Source: Treponema bryantii NK4A124 (GTDB taxonomy: Bacteria; Spirochaetota; Spirochaetia; Treponematales; Treponemataceae). From it: DNA of 64,000 nt. The DNA lies in NCBI RefSeq assembly GCF_000421345.1, contig NZ_ATWV01000001.1, positions 310,001 to 374,000 on the forward strand, in the 5' to 3' direction. The notes under the pieces are model-generated. The model was not told the origin of the DNA. It saw only the letters and a program-made list of their open reading frames with translations, and ran no database searches. A program made the translations under genes and the position numbers. This document shows, one piece after another, positions 23,132 to 31,753 of this stretch (the stretch's first letter is position 1; each line of letters starts with the position of its first letter).

Positions 23132-23906
23132 TTATTTTTTTGCAAAGTTGGAGAAGCCCTTTTATTTCTTTTTCGGTCAAGTCCCTATGTTCACCGGGTC
23201 TTAAATCATCAAGATTTACGTTTCCGATTCGCACGCGCACCAGAGAGCGGGTTCCGATATTCTGGCTTTCCAGCATTTTTCGGATTTCGCGGTTTTTACC
23301 TTCTATAAGAATGATTTTGATTTTTCGTGGTTTCAGGACTTCACAGCGGACGCACTTGTAAAAAACGTTATCTACACGAACACCGTGTTCCAGAAGTGCC
23401 GCTGTTTCCGGGCTAACATCCTGGCTTGTTTCTACTATATATTCCTTTTCAATCTGGCTGGATGGATGGCTGAGTTTTGCTGCAAAGTCGCCGTCGTTTG
23501 TAAAGAGAATCATTCCCTTGGAATACATGTCCAGACGGCCTACATTGTAAAGGCGTTCCTTGTAGCTGTCGCGGAGTAAGTCTGCTGCTACCTGGCGGCC
23601 TTTTTCGTCACTTGCAGAGCATACAAAACCTGCCGGCTTATTAAGGAGAACGTAACACTTGCGGCTTTCGAGATGAACAGGCTTTCCGTCTACAGTTACC
23701 TTGTCGCCCTCGCCTACCTTTGTACCGAGTTCTGTAACTGTCTGGCCATTAACGGCAACGCGACCATCGAGGATTATCTGTTCTGAAGCTCGGCGGCTTG
23801 CAACCCCGCAGTGAGCAAGATAAGCCTGGAGGCGGGTCTTTTCTGAAGAGTCTGCAGCGTCTATAGCGGCAGGCTGAGCCTTTTTCTTAAAATCACTAGC
23901 GGGCAA
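23106..23906 (-). CDS. rluB: RluB/RsuA-family ribosomal pseudouridine synthase
   Basis: This 266-residue enzyme converts a uridine in rRNA to pseudouridine. An N-terminal S4-like RNA-binding domain ('RLQAYLAHCGVASRRASEQII') leads into the catalytic domain. 'YNVGRLDMYSKGMILFTNDG' holds the catalytic aspartate in the GRLD motif, and 'KIILIEGKNREIRKMLES' is the later family motif. I prefer a TTG start at 23906 with GGAGAG upstream, overlapping scpB by 11 bases; an ATG at 23954 would overlap by 59 and lacks a site. The last seven residues (ATRIRNA) and TAA stop lie inside a family C repeat. RluB versus RluE/RsuA specificity is inferred from overall similarity. Confidence 0.88.
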   Translation of the reverse strand: MPASDFKKKAQPAAIDAADSSEKTRLQAYLAHCGVASRRASEQIILDGRVAVNGQTVTELGTKVGEGDKVTVDGKPVHLESRKCYVLLNKPAGFVCSASDEKGRQVAADLLRDSYKERLYNVGRLDMYSKGMILFTNDGDFAAKLSHPSSQIEKEYIVETSQDVSPETAALLEHGVRVDNVFYKCVRCEVLKPRKIKIILIEGKNREIRKMLESQNIGTRSLVRVRIGNVNLDDLRPGEHRDLTEKEIKGLLQLCKKIIATRIRNA

Positions 23907-24435
23907 GTTCGAATCTCTCCTGCTCGTCTTCGTCGAGCTTTGGCAGTTCTGCAATTGAGTTCAGGCGGAAAAGCTTTAAGAACTCTTTTGTTGTTCCAAA
24001 AAGTGTCGGGCGGCCAGGAGCCTCTTTTTTACCGACTTCTTTGATGAGGTTTCGCTCCATCAAAAGGCGGATCATGTTATCTACGCCAACGCCGCGAATC
24101 TGTTCAATTTCTGCACGGGTAATTGGCTGTGAATAGGCGATGATGGCAAGGGTTTCCATAGCTGATTTGGAAAGGCGGCCTTCGCGTTTTGAACCGTAAA
24201 ATTCTTTGAGCACTTCCCAATATTCTTTTTTTGGTGCCAGACACCAGCCGCCTGTAATCATTGCAAGCTCAATGCCGGAATCTTCTGCGCCGTATTTTTC
24301 TTTTAATTTTTCAAGGCACTTTTCTGTTACTTCTTCGGAAAGCTGTGCTTTATTTGCAAGCACCTTGGCGGTAAGTGGTTCGCTTTCCAGAAATAAAATA
24401 GTTTCAACAAGTGCAGTTTCTTTATTAAAGTCCAT
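23896..24435 (-). CDS. scpB: ScpB, segregation and condensation protein B
   Basis: This 179-residue protein has two winged-helix domains, as ScpB proteins do, and acts with ScpA and SMC to compact and separate chromosomes. Recognisable segments are 'VETILFLESEPLTAKVLA' at the start, then 'LSKSAMETLAIIAYSQPITRAEIEQIRGV' in pieces around residue 90, and 'GRPTLFGTTKEFLKLF' near residue 150. The start ATG 24435 has no Shine-Dalgarno sequence; an extended -10 lies seven bases upstream. A family C repeat separates it from scpA. It overlaps the pseudouridine synthase gene, a common bacterial pairing. Confidence 0.95.
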   Translation of the reverse strand: MDFNKETALVETILFLESEPLTAKVLANKAQLSEEVTEKCLEKLKEKYGAEDSGIELAMITGGWCLAPKKEYWEVLKEFYGSKREGRLSKSAMETLAIIAYSQPITRAEIEQIRGVGVDNMIRLLMERNLIKEVGKKEAPGRPTLFGTTKEFLKLFRLNSIAELPKLDEDEQERFELAR

Positions 24436-24442
24436 GAGTGAG

Positions 24443-24451
24443 ATAATACCA
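24443..24451 (-). promoter_or_regulatory. Extended -10 promoter of scpB, predicted leaderless
   Basis: On the minus strand TGGTATTAT lies exactly seven bases before the ATG at 24435, the same arrangement as TGGTATAAT at the Gfo/Idh gene. No -35 match or Shine-Dalgarno sequence is present. Confidence 0.65.
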
Positions 24452-24477
24452 CAAATACGAACAATAAAAAAGATATT

Positions 24478-24563
24478 TGCCACACGGATTGGATTTTGCT
24501 AACGCAAAATCTTTTTTATAATTTTATATGGAATTACGTTAGTAATTCCGAATCCGTGTGGCA
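24478..24563. repeat. Double-hairpin palindromic element, family C, copy 2
   Basis: Outer arms GCCACACGGATT and AATCCGTGTGGC are perfect. The first inner hairpin (ATTTTGC-TAAC-GCAAAAT) is identical to copy 1, while the second is GGAATTAC-GTTA-GTAATTCC, a wholly different stem on the same loop. It separates scpA from scpB. Confidence 0.85.
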
Positions 24564-24569
24564 TAAATA

Positions 24570-25379
24570 TTAATTTGAGGTCAACTCTTCTTCTGAAGGG
24601 ATATATCCAGAATTATCTTCTCGGGCACAAATCTTAATATCGCCGAAAAGTTTATTCTGGAAAATTGTAATCATCTTAAATTTTACTGCTTCGAGGATTG
24701 CCATGAAGGCGCAGATTACGTCCATTTCGTTGCCAGGTCTTGTAAGAAGATCTGTGAACATACATTCTTTTTTGTCTTCAAGAAGCTCATTCATGAGGGT
24801 GATTTTCTCGTTTACAGAAATCTCCTCGTACATATTCAAAATCTTTTCGTTTGAATACTGCTTCATGATAGACTTGAAGATATCCTGCATCTGCTGCAGA
24901 AGTTCCCAGGTGTCTACCTCTTCCCACATATCTTCTGTATCATCAAATGGCAGAACGCGCTGAATCTTTTTGCGTTCAAAGTTCCATTCTGAATCATCTT
25001 CCTGCTCTTCCATAAGAGAGGAAAGCTTCTTAAACTTCTGATATTCAATAAGTTTTTCTACAAGCTCTGCACGTGGGTCTTCTTCATCCTCATCATCATA
25101 AGCAACTTCAACAGGAAGAAGCATTCGGCTTTTAATGTAAATGAGTTTTGCAGCCCAGCTGTAGAATTCCGAAAGGTCACCCAGGTCTGTCTGTACTGCG
25201 TAATCAAGATATTCAAGATACTGCTCTGTAATCTGAGCAATAGGGATGTCGTAGATATTTACTTTACTTTCACGGATAAGAGTCCAGAGAAGGTCGAGAG
25301 GTCCTTCAAATTCACCGGCCTTATAAGCATGCTTTACTGCAACTGCTGTTCCGTCATTGTTATTTTCCATTTCTTCCAT
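24570..25379 (-). CDS. scpA: ScpA, segregation and condensation protein A
   Basis: This 269-residue kleisin bridges SMC and ScpB. The N-terminal SMC-binding part is evident in 'FEGPLDLLWTLIRESKVNIYDIPIAQITEQYL' split over residues 19-50, the best-conserved ScpA segment. 'AAKLIYIKSRMLLP' follows near residue 90. The middle is acidic and variable, as usual, and the C-terminal winged-helix is seen around 'VICAFMAILEAVKFKMITIFQNKLFGDI'. The start codon overlaps the end of folK by 20 bases, so translation is likely coupled; a second in-frame ATG at 25370 is also possible. Confidence 0.95.
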   Translation of the reverse strand: MEEMENNNDGTAVAVKHAYKAGEFEGPLDLLWTLIRESKVNIYDIPIAQITEQYLEYLDYAVQTDLGDLSEFYSWAAKLIYIKSRMLLPVEVAYDDEDEEDPRAELVEKLIEYQKFKKLSSLMEEQEDDSEWNFERKKIQRVLPFDDTEDMWEEVDTWELLQQMQDIFKSIMKQYSNEKILNMYEEISVNEKITLMNELLEDKKECMFTDLLTRPGNEMDVICAFMAILEAVKFKMITIFQNKLFGDIKICAREDNSGYIPSEEELTSN

Positions 25380-25911
25380 ATTCTACCGCCTTAGGGAATT
25401 CCATTAATTTTTTAATTCCTTCAGCCCCACCCGTTTTTTTGACGGCCTCAAGGCATTTTATATATTTTTCCCTAACTAATTCATCGGCAGAATATTTTAA
25501 AACTTCAATGGAAGGTATCAAAACAAAGGCTCTTTCTTCCATCCGGATATGCGGAATCTGAAGGTCGGGAGCGTCGATTGTTTCATCTCCAAAAAGTTCT
25601 ATATCTATATCGAGGGAGCGGGGACCAAAGCGTATTTCCTTCGCGCGGTCCCGGCCGTACTTAGCCTCGATTTCGTTTATTTTATGTAAAAAATCAAATG
25701 CGTCGGCAGAGTCGGCCACATAGCCGATGGCCGCCGCATTGTAAAAATCTTCCTGGTCAGTAACATACATGGCAGGCGTTTTGTATACGCTTGAAAAATG
25801 CAGGTCACTCATCAGGCTGCAAAGCTCCTGACCAGCAGCGGCAAGGAGCTCAAGAGGTGATTTATTATTGAAAGATTTGTTTGAACCAAGGCCCAGAAGC
25901 ACTCGTTTCAT
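25360..25911 (-). CDS. folK: 2-amino-4-hydroxy-6-hydroxymethyldihydropteridine pyrophosphokinase
   Basis: This 183-residue enzyme moves pyrophosphate from ATP onto the pterin in folate synthesis. Its signature 'RFGPRSLDIDIELFG' near residue 95 carries the two aspartates that hold magnesium. 'LLGLGSNKSFNNKSPLELL' at the start is the nucleotide/pterin-binding opening, and 'IPHIRMEERAFVLIP' is the late family motif. GGAGGTG lies before the ATG. It sits between recA and scpA on the minus strand and probably shares a transcript with both. No other folate genes are in the window. Confidence 0.95.
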   Translation of the reverse strand: MKRVLLGLGSNKSFNNKSPLELLAAAGQELCSLMSDLHFSSVYKTPAMYVTDQEDFYNAAAIGYVADSADAFDFLHKINEIEAKYGRDRAKEIRFGPRSLDIDIELFGDETIDAPDLQIPHIRMEERAFVLIPSIEVLKYSADELVREKYIKCLEAVKKTGGAEGIKKLMEFPKAVEYGRNGK

Positions 25912-25935
25912 AATAATTCACCTCCGTCGCGTCTA

Positions 25936-27033
25936 TTACGCCTCAGCCGGAGCCTCAGTTGCGGCGTCGGCCTTCTTAGACTTCTTAGTTTCCTTTTTCT
26001 CAATCACCTGGCCAGGGAACACTAATTCACGTACCTTGGCTTCGATGTTGGCTGCAACCTCTGGGTTTCCTTCGATAAAGGCAACTGCATTTTCCTTACC
26101 CTGGCCGATTTTCTCCTCGCCTATTGTATACCATGCGCCACGCTTATCGATGATTCCATGCTTTACAGCAGAATCAAGAAGCGAAGCACTTGCGTTAATT
26201 CCCTTACCAAAGTAAATGTCGAGCTCGCACTTTCTGAATGGAGGCGCAACCTTGTTCTTTACAATCTTTACGCGAACACGGTTTCCGATTGCATCCTCAT
26301 CGCCCTTACCGTCAATAGTTTCTACACGGCGGATTTCAAGACGAACAGAAGAATAGAACTTAAGTGCCTGTCCACCAGTAGTAGTTTCAGGGTTACCAAA
26401 CATAACGCCAATCTTCATACGAATCTGGTTGATGAAGATTACGATACAGTTTGACTTACCGATTATTGCTGTAAGCTTACGCAGAGCCTGACTCATAAGG
26501 CGGGCCTGCATACCCATAACAGCGTCACCCATTTCACCTTCAATTTCCTTTTCCGGTGTAAGAGCCGCAACAGAGTCTACAACTACAACATCAACCGCGC
26601 CACTTCTTACAAGGTTTTCTGTAATTTCCAGAGCCTGCTCACCAGTGTCCGGCTGAGATACCCAGAGCTCATCAATATTTACACCCAGGTTCTTTGCATA
26701 AACCGGGTCCAGAGCATGCTCTGCATCTACAAAGGCTGCAACGCCTCCAAGCTTCTGAGCCTCTGCAATTGCATGAAGTGCAAGAGTAGTCTTTCCCGAA
26801 CTCTCAGGACCATACATCTCAATTACACGGCCTCTCGGATATCCGCCGATTCCCAGAGCTTCGTCCAGCAAAATAGAGCCCGACGGAATTACTTCGATGC
26901 CGGCCGCATTTGCCTTGTCGCCCAGCTTCATGATTGCGCCCTGGCCGAACTGCTTCTCAATCTGAAGACGAGCCGCCTCCAGAGCCTTCATTTTCTCCGA
27001 TGTGTCCATCGGACTTACATTTGTGTTTGCCAT
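25936..27033 (-). CDS. recA: Recombinase RecA
   Basis: This 365-residue protein binds single-stranded DNA, drives strand exchange and promotes self-cleavage of LexA-type proteins where present. Walker A is '[16 protein letters not shown]' near residue 75. '[15 protein letters not shown]'-type sequence appears as '[17 protein letters not shown]', and '[22 protein letters not shown]' in two pieces is loop 2. The C-terminus is alanine-, lysine- and glutamate-rich as usual. The start has a strong GGAGG. In the leader, a seven-pair hairpin (CCCATAT with ATGTGGG, one G-U) ends in the first bases of that site. I saw no SOS box. Confidence 0.98.
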   Translation of the reverse strand: MANTNVSPMDTSEKMKALEAARLQIEKQFGQGAIMKLGDKANAAGIEVIPSGSILLDEALGIGGYPRGRVIEMYGPESSGKTTLALHAIAEAQKLGGVAAFVDAEHALDPVYAKNLGVNIDELWVSQPDTGEQALEITENLVRSGAVDVVVVDSVAALTPEKEIEGEMGDAVMGMQARLMSQALRKLTAIIGKSNCIVIFINQIRMKIGVMFGNPETTTGGQALKFYSSVRLEIRRVETIDGKGDEDAIGNRVRVKIVKNKVAPPFRKCELDIYFGKGINASASLLDSAVKHGIIDKRGAWYTIGEEKIGQGKENAVAFIEGNPEVAANIEAKVRELVFPGQVIEKKETKKSKKADAATEAPAEA

Positions 27034-27159
27034 TTAGCCACCTTCCTCCCACATATAATATGGGCTAAACCTAATCATTTTAGGCAGTTTTTATGAAAAA
27101 AAGTTGAAAAATTTTCATTTTTTCCGTTTTTTTATCAAAAAAACAGCTTTATATATCTG

Positions 27160-28251
27160 CTATTTATGCACACTTTGATAGACTGCGCGTCCTGCAAGAC
27201 AGACCATTCCGTCTTCCAGTACAATCTTTCCCAAAACCTTTACAGCCCTGCTTGTATCAATTGTCTGGGCTGAATCAAAATGAACCCTCACCGTACCTTC
27301 ATACTTTGTAAGAGTTTCATCTCCAACAAGCAGGTCGCAGGTATAAGAACCGTCTTCGTAGGTTACGGCATTAGAAATCTTACCACCCCAGTTTACCCAG
27401 CAGTCCAGATAAACGGCAGGCTTTTCTGCAACCTCAGCGAAAGACGGAACATCAGTAATAGAATCAAAATCAGGAATTTCAAAATAGCCCATAAGGAGCC
27501 GCGTCTTTTTCTTTACTGCAACCGACGCATCTGAATTCAAAATTACATTTACTTCTACCTGGGCTGCATTATCTCTGTGAGCCTGGAAATACTGCAGGGC
27601 TTTGTTGTAGCGCTTATTGATTTCCTTGCTTGAAAGTACAAAGGCATAAGACTGAGAAGATAAATCTTTTTCCTTAGCATCTGATTTTTCGTCTGAAGAA
27701 AGTTCCAGCTTTGTTAAATCTGCGCGGGGACCATTATAAATCTGTCCCCTCGGGAAAAAGATGAAGGCAAAAAGGCAGCCAAGCACAAAAGCTGTTCCGG
27801 CAACCGCAATCAGGGCAATCCGGTCTGGGTTAGATCCCAGCGGCGGATAAAACTGTTCAATTTTGCCTGTATCTACCCAGCGGCAGATAGTATCATAATT
27901 GCCGTGAACACGGATAAACTCCATAGCCTCATCAGCAGTTTTATTCTGAGGATCATTTTCCTTTATTTCAAGATAATACTGAAGGGCACGGGCTGTATCA
28001 CCCCTGCGCAGAAAAATTGCAGCCTGGCCCAGCAAAAGTCTTGTATCAGTTAATTTGATTCTGCGGGCCATTTGAAAATATGAAGAAGATGCACCAATAT
28101 CACCTACATAAAGACATGCAATTCCAAGAGTAAGGTAATATTCAAAGTTTTCGTCGTAAATCTCTTTTTTTGCTTCCAGCCGCTTGATTGCTGTTGCAAA
28201 ATGCCGGCGCCTCATATCGAGCCAGGCAAGACTCAGTGCATCTTTTGCCAT
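27160..28251 (-). CDS. TPR-containing single-pass membrane protein
   Basis: This 363-residue protein starts with tetratricopeptide-like helices ('ENFEYYLTLGIACLYVGDIGASSSYFQMA', in parts, and 'LLLGQAAIFLRRGDTARALQYY'), then has one transmembrane helix near residues 148-168 ('IALIAVAGTAFVLGCLFAFIFF'), then a periplasmic part. The second half has beta-type segments ('AVKVLGKIVLEDGMVCLAG') and resembles an OB- or SH3-like module, unassigned. The TPR part is therefore cytoplasmic and the rest faces outward. It is the last gene of the rpe operon. Its start follows GAGGCAG. I recognise no named family beyond TPR. Confidence 0.72.
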   Translation of the reverse strand: MAKDALSLAWLDMRRRHFATAIKRLEAKKEIYDENFEYYLTLGIACLYVGDIGASSSYFQMARRIKLTDTRLLLGQAAIFLRRGDTARALQYYLEIKENDPQNKTADEAMEFIRVHGNYDTICRWVDTGKIEQFYPPLGSNPDRIALIAVAGTAFVLGCLFAFIFFPRGQIYNGPRADLTKLELSSDEKSDAKEKDLSSQSYAFVLSSKEINKRYNKALQYFQAHRDNAAQVEVNVILNSDASVAVKKKTRLLMGYFEIPDFDSITDVPSFAEVAEKPAVYLDCWVNWGGKISNAVTYEDGSYTCDLLVGDETLTKYEGTVRVHFDSAQTIDTSRAVKVLGKIVLEDGMVCLAGRAVYQSVHK

Positions 28252-28257
28252 AAAGAA

Positions 28258-29691
28258 CTACTGCCTCAAATAAGTAAGAATAGCATCCAGCTCTGCATTA
28301 AGCTGAAGCAGTTCCTGACGATTCAAAGAAGGAGAATCTTCTTCCAGAGCAGCAATGCGGTCCAGCAGAGACTGAATATATTCCGGAGTAAGCTGCTCTT
28401 TAGACATATTCTTTATATAGAAATCTACATTAGGAATTTCTGCTGGAGCAGAAGGTGCAGACTGTGCTGCAGGCAGATCAGAAACTGTTTCTGTAAGGCC
28501 GGTAAACTCTGTAACGCCAGACGGTTCTGCTGCTTCTTTTTCATCTGCAGAGAAAGGAGTTATAACTTCAAGATTACCTGCAGCCTTTACATCAGAAGTT
28601 TTCTCTTCTTTTTCAGTAAAGTCTTTGCTGTAAATATATTTTTCACCTGTTGCAGGAGTACCGTCTCCAGAAAGAGCCATATAGAAAACAACTTTGCCAG
28701 ATTCTCCCGGAGCAAGTTTCATAGGCTTCCAGATTGCACAAACACCAGAGTTATTATATGAAAGAACTGTATCAAAAACCCGGTAACTAAGCATATCAGG
28801 TTCCCAGCTGTTTTTTTCAAAAGTAGAATAATTTGCAAGTGCAACAAGTTCAGGTGCCGTACAGTCTGCCCCTGTAAAGAAAAGCTGCATTGCGGCATTC
28901 ATATTTTTTGAAACAAACCATTTCTGATTCTGCAGAGTTCTGTATAAAACTTCGTTCTTTACCGGAATATCTTCCCAGGTATAATAATGGAAGGCAGCCG
29001 CTTCACCAAGAACAGTATCAAGAATTGCTTTTACAGAAAATTCGTCGTTACGTTTACTGATATTCTTTACAGTAACCGTTACCTTAATCATATCTATATC
29101 TTTTTTCTTTTGAGAAGCAAGGCAGCCGAAATATGCGCTGACCTGAGCAACAGAAGGAACTTCATAATTGATAACTACGCCATCTGTTGTCTGTCTTGCA
29201 CCGGTACGCACACTGCTGTCTGTTACAAGGTTATAAGTCTTCTTTGAAGTCTTAAGATAAAAAGCATTTGTAATATATTCGTTTGCTGTATTCAAAACAG
29301 GAATAGGCTTATCCTTTTCGTTAAGAACTGCAATTGTATAAGCTCCAATTCCGGATTTAACTTTCAGCTGAATCTTACCAAAACGCTCGTTTAAATTCTT
29401 TTTTGAAGATTTAATCCAGCCGGTATAGTCTTTAGATTCTGTTTCTGATTCAGGAGCAGCCTCAGTGCCGGCTTCGCCTGCTGTAACAGCAGCAGCGGCC
29501 TCCCCTTCTGCGGGTGCGGCTGTGAGTGTTTCTGCGGTCTGGGCAGCAGCCTGCTCTTCTGCAGGAGCTTCTACTGCAGTCTTGTTCTTAGCCTTTTTCT
29601 TTGCAGCTTTTTTTTCTGCTTTTGAAGTTTTACAGAAAACTGAAGCCAGAAGCAGAGTGATTATTGCTGCTGAACAAATTATCTTTTTCAT
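28258..29691 (-). CDS. Exported protein with Ala/Glu-rich linker, unknown function
   Basis: This 477-residue protein has an N-terminal signal ('KKIICSAAIITLLLASVFCKTSKA'-type; the cysteine lacks a good lipobox), then lysine-alanine and long alanine/glutamate low-complexity sequence to about residue 90. A beta-rich domain follows at residues 100-370 ('LKVKSGIGAYTIAVLNEK', 'VINYEVPSVAQVSAYFGC', 'SGKVVFYMALSGDG'). The C-terminus is helical with a possible coiled coil ('LLDRIAALEEDSPSLNRQELLQLNAELD', in parts). GGAGGGG gives a strong start. It overlaps the preceding gene by four bases, so the two are coupled. It likely spans the periplasm. I do not recognise the family. Confidence 0.7.
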   Translation of the reverse strand: MKKIICSAAIITLLLASVFCKTSKAEKKAAKKKAKNKTAVEAPAEEQAAAQTAETLTAAPAEGEAAAAVTAGEAGTEAAPESETESKDYTGWIKSSKKNLNERFGKIQLKVKSGIGAYTIAVLNEKDKPIPVLNTANEYITNAFYLKTSKKTYNLVTDSSVRTGARQTTDGVVINYEVPSVAQVSAYFGCLASQKKKDIDMIKVTVTVKNISKRNDEFSVKAILDTVLGEAAAFHYYTWEDIPVKNEVLYRTLQNQKWFVSKNMNAAMQLFFTGADCTAPELVALANYSTFEKNSWEPDMLSYRVFDTVLSYNNSGVCAIWKPMKLAPGESGKVVFYMALSGDGTPATGEKYIYSKDFTEKEEKTSDVKAAGNLEVITPFSADEKEAAEPSGVTEFTGLTETVSDLPAAQSAPSAPAEIPNVDFYIKNMSKEQLTPEYIQSLLDRIAALEEDSPSLNRQELLQLNAELDAILTYLRQ

Positions 29692-30647
29692 TGCCCCTCC
29701 GTTCCAGAAGTAGAATTCTTCTTATCAAGCATTTTTTGTGCTTCAAGGGCCTTTTCCTTAAGAAGCTTTAACTGATATTTTCTTTCATCAAAAGGCTCCG
29801 GAGCCGGTACATCCTTTTCTCCAGCCTCTTTTAATTCCTGAATTATACGGTCAGATTCTTCCTGATTGTTTTTAAGAGCCGCAATCTGCTGTTCAAGTTC
29901 AGCAATCTGCTTTTCCAGAGTTTCGTTTCTCGCCTGGGCAGCAGAAAGCTTTTGTCTTGTAGAATCCATTGCCTCGGAATTATAAAGCCGCAGCTGACGT
30001 TCATACTCTTCCTTTGCAGAAAGATATTCTTCTCCAGTCTGCTTTAAGAGATAAAGTAGTTTTTCTTCACGGCCGCGCTGTAAAATTGTTTCAAGGCGGT
30101 ACTGGGCAGCAGGTGTTTTTGGAGATTCCGGATATTCGGTTACAATACGCTCGTAAACAGCTCCTGCCTCATCATATTTATAGCCGGCAAAAAGTGATTC
30201 GCCGATATAGAAAAGTGCATGTGAGTATAATTCATCATCTGTATAAAGATGACAAAAGTCGCTGAGCACTACAATTGATTTTTCATATTCACCAAGCTGA
30301 TATAAAAGCTTTCCCTTCTGGTAGTAAACTCTTGAGTAATAAAGAGAGTCAGAAAAGTTTTCCAGAAAGAAATTGCAGTCGTCGAGGGCAGCTTTATTAT
30401 CGCCGTCGTAAACTTCTGCCATAATCAGCATAAAATAAGTATCCGGATTTAAATTCTCTTTATAGGAAACTGCTTTTTTCAGCATGAACTTTGCATCGGT
30501 CCAATCTCCCCTCGAATATGACTTACAGGCTTCTACAAAAGCAGAAGCTGCAGATTCTGAGGCCGATGCATACATAAAAACAGATGTACAAATCACTGCC
30601 ACTGCAGTGATTTTCTTAAAAGCTTTTAACAATCTTCTCAACTCCAT
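29688..30647 (-). CDS. Exported TPR protein with coiled coil (YbgF/CpoB-like layout)
   Basis: This 319-residue protein starts with a signal sequence ('KITAVAVICTSVFMYASA'), then TPR repeats: 'SYSRGDWTDAKFMLKKA', 'YYQKGKLLYQLGEYEKSIVVL', 'LFYIGESLFAGYKYDEAGAVY'. From about residue 215 a coiled coil runs through 'QKLSAAQARNETLEKQIAEL' and following heptads. The order, TPR then coiled coil, is the reverse of CpoB/YbgF, which assist Tol-Pal and PBPs; no Tol gene is near. It overlaps rpe by 10 bases at its start and the next gene by four at its end, so the operon is tight. Periplasmic scaffold is inferred. Confidence 0.75.
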   Translation of the reverse strand: MELRRLLKAFKKITAVAVICTSVFMYASASESAASAFVEACKSYSRGDWTDAKFMLKKAVSYKENLNPDTYFMLIMAEVYDGDNKAALDDCNFFLENFSDSLYYSRVYYQKGKLLYQLGEYEKSIVVLSDFCHLYTDDELYSHALFYIGESLFAGYKYDEAGAVYERIVTEYPESPKTPAAQYRLETILQRGREEKLLYLLKQTGEEYLSAKEEYERQLRLYNSEAMDSTRQKLSAAQARNETLEKQIAELEQQIAALKNNQEESDRIIQELKEAGEKDVPAPEPFDERKYQLKLLKEKALEAQKMLDKKNSTSGTEGQ

Positions 30648-31267
30648 TTAAGGCTGCCGTTAAAAAAGCAGGAGCCGGAAACAACTATGTCTGTACCGGC
30701 GTCAATTACAGAGTTCAAAGTCTCGTTGTTAATACCGCCGTCTACAGAAAGCAGATAGTTTAATCCATGCTCTTCCCTATACTTTTTCAACTGGGCAACT
30801 TTTTCCACACAGGAAGGAATAATCTTCTGTCCGCCCCAGCCGGGATTGACAGTCATCACTAATATAATATCGGCAGAAGGCAGTATTTCCGACAGTAATG
30901 ATACAGGTGTACCAGGACACACTGCAACGCCGGCCTTTTTACCCATTTCATGAATCATCTGAATTACGCGGTGAGCATGATTTGTTGCTTCCCAGTGAAA
31001 GGTTATCCAGTCTGCGCCTGCCTTTGCAAAAGATTCTACATGAAGTTCCGGTTTTTCAATCATAAGATGAACATCAAAAGGAAGCTCTGTAAGTTTTCTG
31101 ATTGAACGGATTACGGGCTCACCGTATGTGATTTCGGGAACAAAAGAACCGTCCATAACGTCGATATGAACTGCCCCGCCCTTGTTGTCTTCTATTTTTT
31201 TAATCTCACTTCCCAAGTCAGCAAAGTTTGCAGAAAGAAGTGATGGTGCAAGAATTTGAGTTTTCAT
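30638..31267 (-). CDS. rpe: Ribulose-phosphate 3-epimerase
   Basis: This 209-residue TIM-barrel enzyme interconverts ribulose 5-phosphate and xylulose 5-phosphate in the pentose phosphate pathway. Metal and catalytic segments are clear: 'LSANFADLGSEI', 'VHIDVMDGSFVPEITYG' with its aspartate, 'PFDVHLMIEKPE' with its histidine, 'VMTVNPGWGGQKI', and 'LSVDGGINNETL' with the second catalytic aspartate. Length is normal. It opens the operon with the three TPR/envelope genes. In a pentose-using organism it links xylose released by the GH39 enzyme to central metabolism. Confidence 0.97.
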   Translation of the reverse strand: MKTQILAPSLLSANFADLGSEIKKIEDNKGGAVHIDVMDGSFVPEITYGEPVIRSIRKLTELPFDVHLMIEKPELHVESFAKAGADWITFHWEATNHAHRVIQMIHEMGKKAGVAVCPGTPVSLLSEILPSADIILVMTVNPGWGGQKIIPSCVEKVAQLKKYREEHGLNYLLSVDGGINNETLNSVIDAGTDIVVSGSCFFNGSLKWS

Positions 31268-31413
31268 TTGGTATATATTTTAACAAGAAAAACTAGAATT
31301 TACAATATAATTGTAAAAATTGGACAATTCTGCAGAAAAATCTGACGGGCGGAGCAGGCAGTTTTTTTTACACCACCGAGGATTATTGTAACTTCACATC
31401 CCCTCCTTCAAAA

Positions 31414-31656
31414 TAATCTCCAAGTAAAATTTCAAATAACACGGAAATGTAAAGTTTGACTCCGTAGTGAAAAATGATACTCGCCAACATGTGTAAGGCC
31501 GCTGGCGGCCGGTGTTCAATAGCAAAGCGTTAAAAAAATTGCGAAAGCAATTGTTAGCTTTACCACCTCCCCCGTTGGCGAGTGTCATTTTTCACGAGAG
31601 GAGGCAAACTTTAAGAATTTTCGTTACTTTTAACAGAAATTTTACTTGACAGATTA
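31414..31656. repeat. Long hairpin with conserved loop and insertion (family E, copy 2)
   Basis: The whole 243 bases form one imperfect hairpin. Outer arms start TAATCT...CAAGTAAAATTTC on the left, and the same sequence returns inverted at 31656. A 22-base stem with one mismatch runs from 31467-31488 to 31574-31595. The loop holds the family E ends, CAACAT on the left and CACCTCCCCCGTTGG on the right, split by about 75 bases with their own small hairpins (GGCCG/CGGCC and AATTGC-GAAA-GCAATT). The right arm contains the -35 box of the next gene. This explains most of the 486-base gap between rpe and the TPR gene. Confidence 0.75.
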
Positions 31657-31674
31657 ACACTTTCGCTTTATAAA
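31646..31674 (+). promoter_or_regulatory. Promoter of the TPR-greA operon, overlapping a hairpin arm
   Basis: A perfect TTGACA at 31646-31651, 17 bases, then TATAAA at 31669-31674. The -35 box lies inside the right outer arm of the family E element. A second possible -10 (TATAAA at 31732) lies close to the ATG at 31754; no Shine-Dalgarno sequence is seen. Confidence 0.65.
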
Positions 31675-31753
31675 TATTGTCCCAATTTTAACAAAATCTC
31701 ATATTTTTTATTGATTAAAAATCTTTTCTTGTATAAAATAGAATTTAGACACT

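Noticed and set aside
31414-31656. 6S RNA or other known structured RNA
   Set aside because: The length and long hairpin shape suggested 6S RNA, but the arms have no large central bubble, and the loop recurs on unrelated stems elsewhere, which fits a repeat family better.
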